Assembly: GCF_037975245.1 (NCBI RefSeq)
Contig: NC_092576.1
Coordinates: 41,856,611 to 41,920,610 of the forward strand
Origin: Apostichopus japonicus
Taxonomy: Eukaryota > Echinodermata > Holothuroidea > Aspidochirotida > Stichopodidae
Length of the DNA stretch: 64,000 nucleotides
Direction of reading: 5' to 3'
Below the pieces are notes generated by a model. It was not told where the DNA came from. It made no database searches and saw only the letters and a program-made list of their open reading frames with translations. Positions 48,100 to 60,984 of the stretch are shown piece after piece. The translations under genes and the position numbers were made by a program. Positions within the stretch are counted from its first letter, which is position 1. Each line of letters starts with the position of its first letter.

Positions 48100-48700
48100 A
48101 AATGCAAAGTAACAAAGTACAGTTTACTGTATAGAGTAAATGTAAGTTTATCACGCGTAGAGGAAGCTGGAAAAACTCTGTTGCGATGCGTGGTCAGAAA
48201 GTTCCTGTTCGAGCTGGCTCTTGCAAGTTAATTAGAAATTTTTGGTATAACAGACAATAGCAGTTTGGTGTGAAGAGGAAGTGTCTTCGATATTTCTCCA
48301 AAGATGGGCGTGAACTAATTATGCAAACCTCAAATATCACATTTTACCAATATTTTGGGTATTTCAAGGTCAAATTCGGTCACAATTAAAAGGTTTATTT
48401 TTGGTTTTTAATACAAAACTAGTAAGATGTGTATAGTTATGATGCAAAGAATGGGCTAAAACATCTTTTGTATTAGTTATTATTAATGCTCTGATGAGCA
48501 GCTTAAAGTGGCGTATATGAGAGTAACATCAGCCCTACAGAAACATGCATACAAGGGGAAATAGCACTAGTAACATTGTATCTTCATTCAAGGAGACCAT
48601 GTTAAACATCATTAGAATCTATTGAAATGTATTTATTAAAAGTGTTCTGTCTTTGACTCCCTCCCCCAACACCCCCCCCCCAAACACCCTCCCCTAGTGC
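48100..48700. other. No gene seen
   Basis: Nothing recognisable is present apart from poly(C) runs near 48662-48690. Confidence 0.4.
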
Positions 48701-48714
48701 ATTATGCAGATTTG

Positions 48715-50180
48715 TATACAGTATATTACTGACTTTTACTGCAAAGAGACTGCATAGCACATGCATTCAAGGTATACTGAATTATTTGGTATGGTAATCT
48801 GCTTCAAATTGTCTGTATGCATGCATAACCCAACCCCCCCCCCCCCCCTTCCACTCACATCTTCTACCCAACCCTATATCAGAATAGAAAATGAATGTGT
48901 ACCAGTGCATACATGCACAGTGTGTACTTTATATGTGTGTTCAGTACAGTGTTATTTTACACCAAGCACTAATTAAAAACACAGTCCCACTGTCCACAAT
49001 CATGTGCAGTACTACACACTGTACATTTCATTTCATTTATTTGTTTCCACATTCAAAAGGTATTACACAATAATAGAACAAAATGTATGTGACAAGTGGA
49101 GGAGGTCTGAGAAAGCCGAGGCTCTTTAGAGGCAGACCCGCCGCCCCCCCCCAACAATATAAGAAAAAAAAAAAAAAATGAATTGCACACACAAATAAAC
49201 TACGTTACATAAGATAACATGATACTATTTGAAGAATTATCATATTATATATACGTAATGACAAAAAAAAAAAAACATGTATGTAATGGTGATTCAATTC
49301 AATACTGTGCATATTTCAATGTCATATTAATATATTATATACTTGCAATGTAGTGTCTGCTTCTGCTATAATTCACTAAGTTAAAAGTCTTTTATAACTT
49401 AAAATGAAGTTGAACCAGTGTACATATGTAGTACATATAGTACACACTATACATATAGTACACACTATATGTACAGTGTGTACTATGTATACATGTTCAG
49501 TATGTAGTGTTATTTTACACCAAGCACAATAAATACATAGTCCCACTGTTTGCATGCAATCATGTACAGTACATACTGTACATGTATGTACTGGTCATTC
49601 AATTCAATACTGTGCATATTTCAATGTCATATTAATATATTACTTGCAATGTAGTGTCTGCTTCTGCTATATATAATTCACTAAATTAATTTACTTATAG
49701 TATAAACTGAATGTTTAAGCAGTTTAACCTGTTATATTTAAATATATATTAGTTTAACCTGTACTAAACATGTACCTGTACACACATATAGAACACACTG
49801 TACATGTATATGCACTGGTTCACATTCATTTTCTATTCTGATATAGGGTCGGGTAGAGGATGTGGGTGGGAGGGGGGTGTATAAACTGAATGTTTAAGCA
49901 GTTTAACCTGTTATATTTTAATATATATTTAAATTAGTTTAACCTGTACTAAACATGTACACACATATAGAACACACTGTACATGTATATGCACTGGTTC
50001 ACATTCATTTTCTATTCTGATATAGGGTCGGGTAGAGGATGTGGGTGGGAGGGGGGTGAGTTACATGTAAACAGACAATTTGAAGTGCAGATTACAACCA
50101 TATATAATTCAATACCTTGAGTGCATGTGTTATGCAGTCTCTTTGCAGTAAAAGTCAGTCACATACTGTATGCATATAAG
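48715..50180. repeat. 1.46-kb foldback: inverted arms with internal direct repeats
   Basis: The left arm (about 48715-48960) reads ACTGACTTTTACTGCAAAGA, GACTGCATA, CAAATTGTCTGT, TCTACCCAACCCTATATCAG and AATAGAAAATGAATGTG. The right arm (about 49965-50180) carries the reverse complement in reverse order: CACATTCATTTTCTATTCTG, ATATAGGGTCGGGTAGA, ACAGACAATTTG, TATGCAGTCTCTTTGCAGTA and AAAGTCAGT. Inside, a 180-bp block (TATAAACTGAATGTTTAAGC to GGGAGGGGGGTG) occurs at 49697-49880 and again at 49881-50057. A second block (TTTTACACCAAGCAC... and TCAATACTGTGCATATTTCA) occurs near 48955-49380 and near 49507-49690. Confidence 0.85.
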
Positions 50181-50219
50181 AAGGGTAATTCTCAGGGCTT
50201 AATGCCTGATTATTGCTTT

Positions 50220-50450
50220 AATTCATTTTAAAGGCATTGATCGAGACTCGCCCCAAACCGCGTGCAGCCATCTGAGAAAGTTAACTTTCCGTTGCTTGCA
50301 AGTGACGTTTTGTTCGTGTCGCTACAAAATGCAGACAGTACAGTAATGAAACCTGATACGTTGTTATCTTTAGCTGGACCTGAGATGTCCATCGCTGTAT
50401 TGCATGTACACTGTGCTTTGGTTATTGACCGCAGCTGTATGCACTGACTG
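50220..50450 (+). other. Open on both strands, unrecognised
   Basis: A plus-strand frame of 69 codons runs from just after a TGA to a TGA at 50445-50447 (VNFPLLASDVLFVSLQNADS, then LLSLAGPEMSIAVLHVH), and the opposite strand is open too. CpG content is higher than around it. It could be an exon fragment, but I cannot tell. Confidence 0.2.
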
Positions 50451-50459
50451 TACACTAGT

Positions 50460-53400
50460 GTATAATTACCAATGGTAGCAAGCTGTGTGTGTGTATTTTC
50501 TGTGATCGATGGTGGTGTCTAACACTTCTGTTATACCTCATTCGAAACTAGGTCAGATAACCGGCATTAGACGTTTTTTTGTGCGCGAGTCTTCACACCC
50601 TTTAAATTCCTGGCAAAAAACGCTGACAACATATAGTAATAACGTGCTGCAGTGGTGGATCCAGGGTTTATGAAAGAGGGGGATCATTTTAGGACATCAC
50701 ATGAGAGCACTGACAGCTTGTCTACATTGAAGGGGGGAGGGGGATTTCTGGGGTTTATCTCACAGAAAATTGTAAAAGAGGAGCCCTTCTACCCCACCCA
50801 TCAAAAAAATCCAATGTACAATAATTTACAATTATGCACACACAGAATTAGGGGACTCAATCAGCCTGGTTGGGCATCCCCTGGATCTGCGCCTGGTGTG
50901 TGTACCTGTGTATGTATATGAAACATTTACCAATTTGTAATTCACTTAGAGAATCATCCTGCTCTCTTTCCATATAAATGAATCATATGTGGGCCACAGG
51001 ACCATTATTGGCTGCTGCCTGGATGGGCCCTGGTACAGCAAAAAATTGGTGTATTTTTAGATACCCTTTATCTAACAGGTATATATACTGCAAAAAAGGG
51101 ATTATCCTTGTCTTTTTTCAATTTTGGATCCCTTATTTGAAGGAACCTAGACAACAAACATGCACAGAGTGTGAAAGGTAGCACACATAACCTTGAATCC
51201 TGGTCATAAACCAACATAACATGCCCATCCAACCCTTTGTCTCTTTTCACATGCATATTCAGGGTACCCAGTTCAGTGGAGTATAGCACTGATGGGTCAA
51301 AGTAAACATTGTCAAAGTGCAGTGCAATACAAAAAACTAGGCTCATACTGTATCACTCATACTGTATCACTGCAAGATGCCAGTCATTATGATAATGTCA
51401 CAAATCAATTTGTATCACATGATCACTGCTTTTTGCAAATTCTCACTTTGTAACAAGAAAATGACCAAATTTTACAGTTGTTCCCGCATTAAGATTACTT
51501 CATTTTTCGAATTTGTGAACAGGAGAGCATAAAGGGTTATGTGTGAATTTGGGGAAGAAGATGTTATATCCATTCAAGGTTACGAAGTAGGAAGAAATTC
51601 CTTCCACACATTTTTTAGTTGCCCTATGGTTTACATTTCTTTAAATTTAATCTATTTGTATGTTGATTAGTGGCAATGGAACTAAGCCCTAAAATCTCTG
51701 ATACGCTTTATCTCCCATCATGCAAGGTGAAGTCATCTGCCCCAAAGCAAACAAGATTATTTCATTTATGTAGAACAAGAAGCCAGAGTTGATTGTTGAG
51801 GTGTTCACCTTCACAAAAATACCATTAATATCGACACCTCTGGTTGACTGATGGTAGCCGATTTATATATTTCCCTCATCTCACTTACTGTACATCCACA
51901 TCACATCTCACATACTAAATGACTCACTTAAGCATTATTATATACTAGTAGTTGGGAGAAAATCACCCTGGGACGTTGTCACCCATATCGAAGATAGGGA
52001 ATAAAATTAAAATTTTCATAATTGGACAGATCTCAAATATCAATTTTGATTTGAAATCTTGTAGAGCTCCTAAAATGTCATTAAATGGTGCAATTTTCCT
52101 GTTCATGAATTTGATAGTAAAAACTTCATTATTTCTTAACAGTTGCAATATTGTTTAAATTATTGTCACAAGGTGACCAGCATGCCCACTGTCCGGAAAA
52201 TTATGATGTTAGTACAGTAGATGTTGACAATTTCTGTGAGAGGTTGTCTTTATTTTGTCATCCTCTGTCATGTTGCAGAGTTGTGGTTAATTAATTTTGT
52301 ATCAAAGCAGGATATCTGGCGAAATGAGAACTGGTTGGCAATGTCCCACTCTTTCACACTCCAAATATGCAAGAAGTTAAAAGATTGTGGACAATACATG
52401 CTGTATACAAAATGTGAATAGTGAATATTATGTTTAATTTAATAGAAATTGGTTCAATGTGTGTGAGACCATTTTCCATTCAAATTTTCAAAAGTAAACC
52501 AATTCTAGACCCAGTTTTAAAATCACAGAGAAGAAAAGAAAAATATTCCCTGAATATTCAAGCTTTGTCTTCCAGCTACTAAGATTTACTTAGACTGGAC
52601 AAGTATTATTATAAGGTGTACTGTACGTGTATTAGCCAAGAGGATTGTGCATTGTTAAAAGGACCTTATTCCCCAACCCCCCCCCCCTCCCCTTCAATCA
52701 AATCCTTTTTGTAACAACTACAAAACTTGCCAGAGGTTCTAACACTCTCAAAAGGATTTACAAAATGAAAAAAAAGACACATCTTCCATGAAGCTCATTA
52801 AAAGAAACTTCTGTATTGGCACAAAATTATAGCATGCTGTAATTGCTAGAAGCTTCAGAAAGTACTTCCTTGAGGCCTTTTATTTCCAAATTGTTCTCAT
52901 CTAAATGAACACAATGACTGAATGTCCCAGTAAATTTCCTCTAAGGTGGTTATAAAACAGTTTAAGGAATCTGGATTATAACCACTGCTTTCATGACCAT
53001 ATTTCCTGGCCTAATTGTCTTCTTTCATCCAAGTTTCAAATTTATGAAAACCCAGTATAAATACATGAATGTACATATTTATAAAACGGGATATGAAAAC
53101 CAGTTAAGAGTAATAAAAATTAGAAAAGTCCCCAGAATCCTAGATTCAAGTACTACAGCTCAATACTGGTACTTTGTCTTGTACATGGCCAATGTCTACA
53201 TAGCTGGGTTCATAGGCTACATAGCTAAGTAGTTGCATGTAACTGGTGAGTTTTCAGCTCTAACACCTAACACTGCAGGAGTATGCTGCCCATAAATGTG
53301 ATTTTATAGTTACTGTGACTTCCAGAAGCACACATAGCTCAATGCCATTATGAGTGATGAGTGTGTAGCATTGTGTGTGTACACAGCTATTACAGATTTT

Positions 53401-53530
53401 GGGCTGATTCTTACTCATTGAGAAAATAAAATATGGTAGTTTTCTGCTCACACAACTACAAAACACTGAAGATCACGTCTTAATAAATTTGAATAACACA
53501 ATGGCTGCTTAGTCAAAAGTTGTGATATCT
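50460..53530. other. No gene seen
   Basis: Several frames of 60-92 residues occur on both strands, none with repeated or family features. A poly(C) tract lies near 52677. Confidence 0.4.
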
Positions 53531-54870
53531 CTTGTAACTGAAATGCCCCTCCTTACATATGAAGTATAACCTATCATTTCCAGTAGGTTTCAACTGGTTA
53601 AATCATGAGCTCACCTAGGTCAATGAGGGGATGGGCATTTTGGGGGTCTACTGGCAGGGGTACCCCACTAGTAGAAATTACTGGAAATGCCCATCACTTA
53701 CATATAGAGTCGTGCCAATCAGTTTCAAGTAGTTTTCAACTGGTTACCTCATGAGCTGACCTGGTCTAGAAGGGATGGGCATTTTGAGGGTCTACTGGCA
53801 GGGGTACCCCACTAATATAAATTACTGGAAATGCCCATCCTTTGCATATGAAGTGATACCTATCGTTTTCCAGTAGGTTTCAACTGGTTACCTCATGAGC
53901 TCACCTAGGTCAATGAGGGGATGGGCATTTTGGGGGTCTACTGGCAGGGGTACCCCACTAGTAGAAATTACTGGAAATGCCCATCACTTACATATAGAGT
54001 CGTGCCAATCAGTTTCAAGTAGTTTTCAACTGGTTACCTCATGAGCTGACCTGGTCTAGAAGGGATGGGCATTTTGAGGGTCTACTGGCAGGGGTACCCC
54101 ACTAATATAAATTACTGGAAATGCCCATCCTTTGCATATGAAGTGATACCTATCGTTTTCCAGTAGGTTTCAACTGGTTACCTCATGAGCTCACCTAGGT
54201 CAATGAGGGGATGGGCATTTTGGGGGTCTACTGGCAGGGGTACCCCACTAGTAGAAATTACTGGAAATGCCCATCACTTACATATAGAGTCGTGCCAATC
54301 AGTTTCAAGTAGTTTTCAACTGGTTACCTCATGAGCTGACCTGGTCTAGAAGGGATGGGCATTTTGAGGGTCTACTGGCAGGGGTACCCCACTAATATAA
54401 ATTACTGGAAATGCCCATCCTTTGCATATGAAGTGATACCTATCGTTTTCCAGTAGGTTTCAACTGGTTACCTCATGAGCTGACCTAGGTCAATGAGGGG
54501 ATGGTCATTTTGTGGGTCTACTGGCAGGGGGACCCCCCCAATATAAATTACAGGAAATGCCCATCCCTAACATATGAGTGATACCTATCATTTTCCAGTA
54601 AGTTTTCAACTTGTTACATCATGAGCTCATCTAGGTCAATGGGGGATGGGCATTTTGGGGGTCTACTGGCAGGAGTAAGCCACCAATAAAAACTACTGGC
54701 AATGCCCATCCCTTGTATCTGAAGTCCTAACCAACATTTTCCAGTAGGTTTCAAGTGGTTACCTCATGAGCTGACCTAGGTCAGCCGTGAGGGGTCAATT
54801 ATTGATCACTGGCAGGTGTACCCCACCACCAATAATTACTGGCAATGGCCATTTGTTGCTCTTGGGGCCA
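53530..54870. repeat. Tandem array with 290-bp dimeric higher-order unit
   Basis: Two related monomers of about 145 bp alternate. One contains ACTTACATATAGAGTCGTGC; the other contains CTTTGCATATGAAGTGATAC. Both share GATGGGCATTTTG.GGGTCT and ACTGGCAGGGGTACCCCACT. CAATGAGGGG recurs at 53621, 53911, 54201 and 54491, exactly 290 bp apart. The three central dimers are almost identical; copies from 54490 to 54870 are diverged. Confidence 0.95.
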
Positions 54871-55389
54871 TACCTGACACATTGTACTTACTTTGATGTG
54901 GTTACCACGAAAGCTGATCTAGGTTAGCTAATAGGTGACCTTAAAGTTGCTCTCCCAGCCACACCCAACATAGCCGGTTTGCCAGTCGTCTGGTTTCATA
55001 TACAGGAATGCACTGTGAACAATTTGATGTACCAGGCAATTGGTTACCTTCCCAGCTAACCAAACCCTCTGGGCTCCCGCTCTACTATGAGAGTATCAAC
55101 CTAGCTAGTGCACGAGAAGAGTGCGAACGTTTCTCTGGTCTAGCCATCAACTATGCATTCAAATTGCACAAAATCTAACACAGCATAAACGCTCAATATG
55201 CTAGTTCTGTCGAAAAATTACACATGTGGATGCAAGCATATGGCCACTGAAAAAGATGCTGTAAACGTTCACGAAGGGGGCAAATTTTTGTGGTGATATT
55301 AAGTTATATACAACTCATCCCTACCAAATGTAACTTTTTAACTTTTGATTGACTTGTGATTGATTTTCAGGGGCATGTGCAGGAATTTC

Positions 55390-55690
55390 CATGGGGGGGG
55401 GGGTCCAAAATGTTATGAAATGTACTGATTGCCCTACTGGGGGGGTCTTAGTGGAAATTTCCGTGGAGGGGAATTGTCCGGGGGAAAATTGTCGTGGGTG
55501 GGAATTGTCCAGAGTGGGAATTGTCCAAGGGGCAATTGTCGGGCTTTGCAATTGTCCGGGTGGGAATTGTCCGGAGTGGGAATTGTCCAAGGGGCAATTG
55601 TCGGGCTTTGCAATTGTCTGGGTGGGAATTGTCCGGGTGGGAATCGTCCGGGTGGGAATCGTCCAGGGGGCAGTTGTTTGGGAACCGTCT
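55390..55690. repeat. Short G-rich minisatellite
   Basis: Units of GGGAATTGTCC with GGGT or AGAGT or AAGGGGCA spacers recur about fifteen times, including a duplicated 74-bp block (GGGAATTGTCCAAGGGGCAA then TTGTCGGGCTTTGCAATTGT). The three plus-strand and two minus-strand frames here are repeat artefacts. Confidence 0.9.
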
Positions 55691-55699
55691 TACTAACTA

Positions 55700-58600
55700 T
55701 TGGATTTTTAGAGGAACCCATTTCCCATGATTGCGTCCATCAAACGAATGGAAATACTGGAACCTACCAACTGAAACGGAAAACTTGCATTGCTTCCATT
55801 TCTGTTTTTTGTAATCATGTTTTTTTACACAAATCAAAATTAACTAACAAAACAAAAGTATGAAGCTAATAAAAAACAGTTAAAATTAGAAACCTTCAAC
55901 CCAGCTATTGAGACAGTTGCGGTGTTTATAAACAGAGCACATTGACTGCACATGAGGTACACACTCTCGTGTACACCTACACATATGTACAGTAGGTATT
56001 TAAGCAGTCTGGGAGTTTCTAGCAACACAGTAATATGTGAGAATAATGCATGGATGGCACGAGTTTCGATTGGCTAGTTTTTAGCTCATACTAGTTTGAG
56101 CTATAGCCATGTTGCAGCTCTATCCTATGTGACTATTCATCCACCTGTAAAAAAATACATATATGTTGCTTAGTCCTTGGTGGATAAACGAAGAAACTTG
56201 TACAATGATTATCAAGTAAGGTAGCATCAGTGGTATTCAAGAAAGTTGAGGTCACAGGTCAGTTAGGAGTCGATAATTATCAGGGGTTTTTGTCAACATA
56301 CAAAATATGCTTCCCTTCTCACGTTAAAAATGGTTGATGGTGACGGTTGGTCAAAATTATCATAGGTTAATGGCCTATTTAGCATGTTCAGAAATTTTCA
56401 TTTGGACAGGATCTATTTGGGGGTACCTTTACATTTGTCACCATAAGTTAATGCATTTAGAATTTTTTCAGGTGTAGGTTTATATAATGGACCTATCGAT
56501 TGTATGATGCACCCTCGGACCCACTGGATAGGTGCCTCAATATTTAAAATTAAGCTGGACATTTGACACATCCTTGCATAGTAAATTTGATACATTGATG
56601 CATGTCGTTGACCCACATCAAATTTACATTAATTGACTGACCATTTGCTGCCCGTGAAAGATTCTTTGTGGCACATTGATGCACCTTGACACACTTATTG
56701 TAGTTGTAATGGTGCACCAAATGTCCACTTTGACAGAAGCCTTAGTCACATAAATCTTTGGACATGATGCACATTTAATGCACCATTCGAGGGGTGAGGG
56801 GGATGTCACTGAGTCCCTCTTACAACTGATAGGTACATAGTCATAGTACAGCCATATACCACCAGGGAGTTGTTATGGAACAACTCCCTGATACCACAGC
56901 CTGTGTCAAATACACATTAGTGTGCATGAGAGGGAATCAGTTAAGTTGATTGATTATTCCTCTCACTGTTTACATGTGATTGTAATCTGAATATGTGAAC
57001 AAGGCCATGGTGTTTGCAAATTGTCTGCCTGGTAATCATATCACATTACATGCCTTTAATACTAGTTGAGTTGAAACTGATCAGAACTGAGCCTTTAATT
57101 GGTAAGTGGGTCATTTTTGCCGGTCCACAGCACAAACCACAGTATTCAGTTACATTTTGTTGACCTGATCTGAGTTCATTTCCTTTCAGTAATGTGAATT
57201 TATATTGCTTATAGAGAGGAGCATAAACATTGCAGTGAAAATGTTTAATAAAAATAAGTTTCCAATCAAAATGAAAGTTAAACATTTAAGAAAAACTGTT
57301 GAAAGTATTTAAGTACATTTTACCACTTTAAGATTGTTAAAGTTTTTTTCCACAAATATCTCTTTTTTTGCAGACTCGGTTACAGTATTAATTTGCTGTA
57401 TATTGTTGTGCATAGTCTGAAAGTTTACGCCCCCCCCACCACCCACCTTTCTACATTGACCTTGCAAATGCAATCTCCTCTAAATAAATATCACATTACT
57501 TAGTATTAGTTTATGCACCATTGGTGCTCTTGCTTTTATTTATCATGGATGTCTTAACAATATTTTAAAGAAACACCAAAGTTCTGCTTCATATCCCTTA
57601 TCCTATGATGAAAATACATGTAAGTTTCATTTTAGTTAATAATTATTTTTGCCTCTGAATAATTTTTTTAATTGTGACCAAATGAAAATTGAAGAATAAT
57701 TATAGTCAAGTGGGGTAAAAAAAAAAACAATTTACCTAAAGTTTGCTCTAAAAATTGATGAGTAAGAGGTATTGTTTCGGTTCCAATGTTCAAGTGTGTG
57801 GAGTGGGATTCTCTTAAAGAGAATCTAACAAAAATAACTATTTTGTAAATGGAAAGTGTCGTTTTTTGCGAAAAATGTTGTTTTTTTTTATCCCCAAAAT
57901 TTGCTTAATTCGGGGTAAAAAAAAACAGTGCCGGGGTAAAAAAAAAACAATGCTAGAAAACAGCTATTTTCTTCATGAATGTATCTTAAAATCATGTTTG
58001 CATATAATTACATCTAAGTATGAGCTACTACCTTTACATGAAAAAGGAAAAAAAATTGTGAAATTGTCTTAATTCGTAATTATGGATGGCTCGTGTCATA
58101 TGTCATGCTCAGCCATATTCATACTGTACAGTGTGTATATGATGCTACACAAATGTGGTGTAATATAGTAGAAACATTAGAGTTGAGCCAATTTCAGTTA
58201 CTTCTGCCCAATTATTTAACATTTTTGACACATGACAGACATGAAAACTATTTGCCTAACCTCTAAAATCAACATTATGGAAAAATTTATTCATTCGGGC
58301 AAAATAGAGAGTACATTGGAGCCGGAAAGTACTTGTTTTTTTTCTACCCCATTCGCATCATTTTTTGGGGGTAAAAAAAAACAAGGCCCCCCCATGAAGC
58401 GTGAATGAAGTTGGAGTAATTCTACCATGGGGGAGTGTAATATCACTAACTGCTATGCTGTAACTGCTGGAATAATCTCCACATCATAGAAGCTGGGTAT
58501 GCAGGAGAAAGTTTCAGATATGTGGTACAAACTTCAAATTTTGCCCGTTTAGCATTCGCTTGATTCGATGAAGCGCTGATTGGCAGCGAAGTGACATAGG
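55700..58600. other. No gene seen
   Basis: It contains one palindrome (listed separately), a poly(C) tract near 57430 and four GGGGTAAAAAAAAAC-type words near 57713, 57913, 57934 and 58368. No splice-bounded frame stands out. Confidence 0.4.
56863..56890. repeat. Dispersed 28-bp palindrome, third copy
   Basis: CAGGGAGTTGTT, then ATGG, then AACAACTCCCTG. The 12-bp stem is perfect with a 4-base loop. It is the cleanest of the three copies. Confidence 0.8.
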
Positions 58601-58624
58601 GTTCCAGAAATTATATAATAATAT

Positions 58625-59335
58625 ACTAGACATGTAGGACTATCATATTGGTAGATAGTCTTTAAACAATGATGTGTGTTGCAGGAATGATGCATATTTA
58701 TGAGGGGGAGGGCTTAGCAATATGTTGGTATCAAAAGTTTGTATGCACGATAACTCAACAAGGGGATGACCGATCATTACCATACTTAGTGGGTGGCCCA
58801 TAGTGAGTAGATTAACCCTATTGATTTGGTGCTCATATCATGAATATTAATGAGGTAATGGGGTCAAATGTGAAAAACTCCAAATTGCAATAACTTGGCT
58901 ACTATTAGTCGGAATTTCGTCAAACTTGGTATGATGGTATTGGTAGATAGTCTTTACACACTGATGTGTGGTGCAAGTGATATCATGCATATTTATGAGG
59001 GGGCGGGCTTAGCAATATTTCGGTTTGAAAAGTTTGTCCAGATAACTCAACAAGGAGATGACCGATCATTACCATACTTAGTTGGTGGGTGGATCATAGT
59101 GAGTAGGATAACCCTATTGATTTTGCTGCTCATTTCATGAATATTAATGAGGTAATGGGGTCAAATGTGAAAAACTCCAAATTGCAATAACTTGGCTACT
59201 ATTAGTCGGAATTTCGTCAAACTTGGTATGATGATATTGGCAGATAGCCTATACACATGTTGTAAGTTGCAATTGATATGATACAAATTTATGAGAGGGC
59301 AGGGCTTAGAATTACTTTGGTAACAAAACTCTGTG
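58625..59335. repeat. Tandem duplication, unit about 297 bp
   Basis: CAAATTGCAATAACTTGGCT followed by ACTATTAGTCGGAATTTCGT occurs at 58881 and 59178. CAACAAGG.GATGACCGATC followed by ATTACCATACTTAG occurs at about 58757 and 59049. A third partial copy ends near 59335. Copies are similar at roughly nine bases in ten. Confidence 0.85.
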
Positions 59336-60012
59336 TGCATGAATTGCTGTTGTTGTCATAGCTAGGGCTTTCTTAGAAATTTCCCTATGAATGGAACTAA
59401 TGAACAGCAGCAATGAACCATAAAATGTTTTCATTCTGGTTATTCCTGCTTAGCATAGCTCCAATATATGGCTAGAAATGTATGCATGTTCATGACCTTG
59501 TTATAATATTGTTCATGAAAGTTACCAAGACTCTTTTATGGCCGGCTGAAATGACGTGATATCATGTACATTTCCATCAAACGTTGTTTTCAGCAACTGC
59601 TGACTCTCTCTATCATCCAGATCTATGATTTTAATTCCACTTTGTTATGTTGAAAGTGTTAATCTTTGCAGATATGTTTCCCATAAATTTAGCCTTAACA
59701 TCAGGGGTAGTCCGTAGAAATAAAGTGTTATTTCCAAAGAAGCCTTTTAATGTAGTGAGTAAGATAATGGTAAACATGTTGTATAGGTGTGAAGTATAAG
59801 GTGACATCATCAATTAACTTAAATGTAGTTCATACTATATCAGTTCTAGAAATAAATATTGTTTTTTATGTTCCTCCTGGGTCTGGCAATGTTCTGTGTT
59901 AGTCATAAGGGGGTTTGGATAATGCCAGAGTTGTTGAAAATATTGATTGCTAGTCATCATTACAGCCAATAGGCTATTTATGTCCAGTTTCTTTACCCAA
60001 TTTTATATACTG

Positions 60013-60084
60013 GCACACATTAAATGTAGAGAGTAATGAAGTACTGATACCATTGCCTCATTACTCTCTACATTTAAAGTGTGC
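60013..60084. ncRNA. Near-perfect 72-nt hairpin
   Basis: The left arm GCACACATTAAATGTAGAGA continues GTAATGA (60013-60039). After an 18-nt loop the right arm TCATTACTCTCTACATTTAA continues AGTGTGC (60058-60084). Twenty-six of 27 pairs match. The size fits an animal microRNA precursor, but so high a match also fits a tiny foldback element. No expression evidence is available. Confidence 0.35.
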
Positions 60085-60205
60085 TTACAGTCAAGTGTTC
60101 TTTTTCTCTTTTCCTGTAAAGGTTGGCAAATATTACAAGTGGAGTGGAAGGGACACATCCCCAGTCTAACAACACTTTAAAAAATTTTACAAGAGAAAGG
60201 CAGAA

Positions 60206-60984
60206 ATGAAATTGCCAGGTAAGATTATACTGCAACTCAGGGAACTTTTCCAATTGTTACTTATCTGCTATCATCAGATTTACAGTAGCCTACATGCAAC
60301 GTTCTTCGCATTGCAGCTGAACAGCGCAATGTACAGAACAAAGAGTCTGCTGTTCAAAGTTATCTTGTGTTACATAAAGATCACAAAACATACATGATGG
60401 CTTAACGATATATTAAAAAGATCTAATTTAAAAGAAATTTCACCAGAAATTAGGGAAGAAATTAATCTGTACTCAAACACAGTTTTTGTTTTGACTACTG
60501 TAGCAACTGCAGCGTGGGTTATGTCGCAATCTGCATTTGCTAAGATGACGTCACGTTTGCAACTTTTTAAAGTATATTTGAAATATCCATCCTAAATGAT
60601 TAAAAATTGTTTCTCTGTCAAAACGTAATATTAGCATTCTCATACTTTGAGAACACATTTAGAAAATTATTTATCGTTTTTTAAGCTCACTTTCAAGGGC
60701 TACCAGACAAATCTTTTGAATTGTTTGTTTTGTATATAATAACACCAAATCTTTCACATCAAACTATGTGTCGTTTCATCAGTTTTAACAAATGTGCAGT
60801 AATCTAACTAGATGCATTTACTATTTTTGTTGCATTTTCAGGTCGGAAAGAAGTACTGGCTTTCCTTGAAAGTCACCCAGATTTAAAGTATGATTGGGAA
60901 GCATTCCATAACAAAGAAATGAATGAAGTTCGAAAAGCCCAACTGGGGGCCAGAGACAGGGAAGAGGAATGGCATAAAAAGTAA
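60206..60984 (+). CDS. Small two-exon reading frame or 3' end of an unrecognised gene
   Basis: Exon a (60206-60218) reads ATG AAA TTG CCA G|GTAAGA. Exon b (60842-60984) follows TTGCATTTTCAG|GTCGGAAA in the same phase and ends at TAA. Together they give 51 residues: MKLPGRKEVLAFLESHPDLK, then YDWEAFHNKEMNEVRKAQLG, then ARDREEEWHKK. The charged, helix-prone text, CpG-poor but stop-free frame, good splice sites and an AATAAA 8 bp after the stop (60993) support a real 3' exon. The same frame is open upstream to TAA at 60166, and before it to a good acceptor at 60118 (VGKYYKWSGRDTSPV). Either exon a is the start exon, or an older coding exon gained a stop. I do not recognise the protein. Confidence 0.45.

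Noticed and set aside
55391-55863. Gly/Val/Ile-rich and Pro/Thr/Phe-rich frames on both strands
   Set aside because: They come from the GGGAATTGTCC minisatellite.
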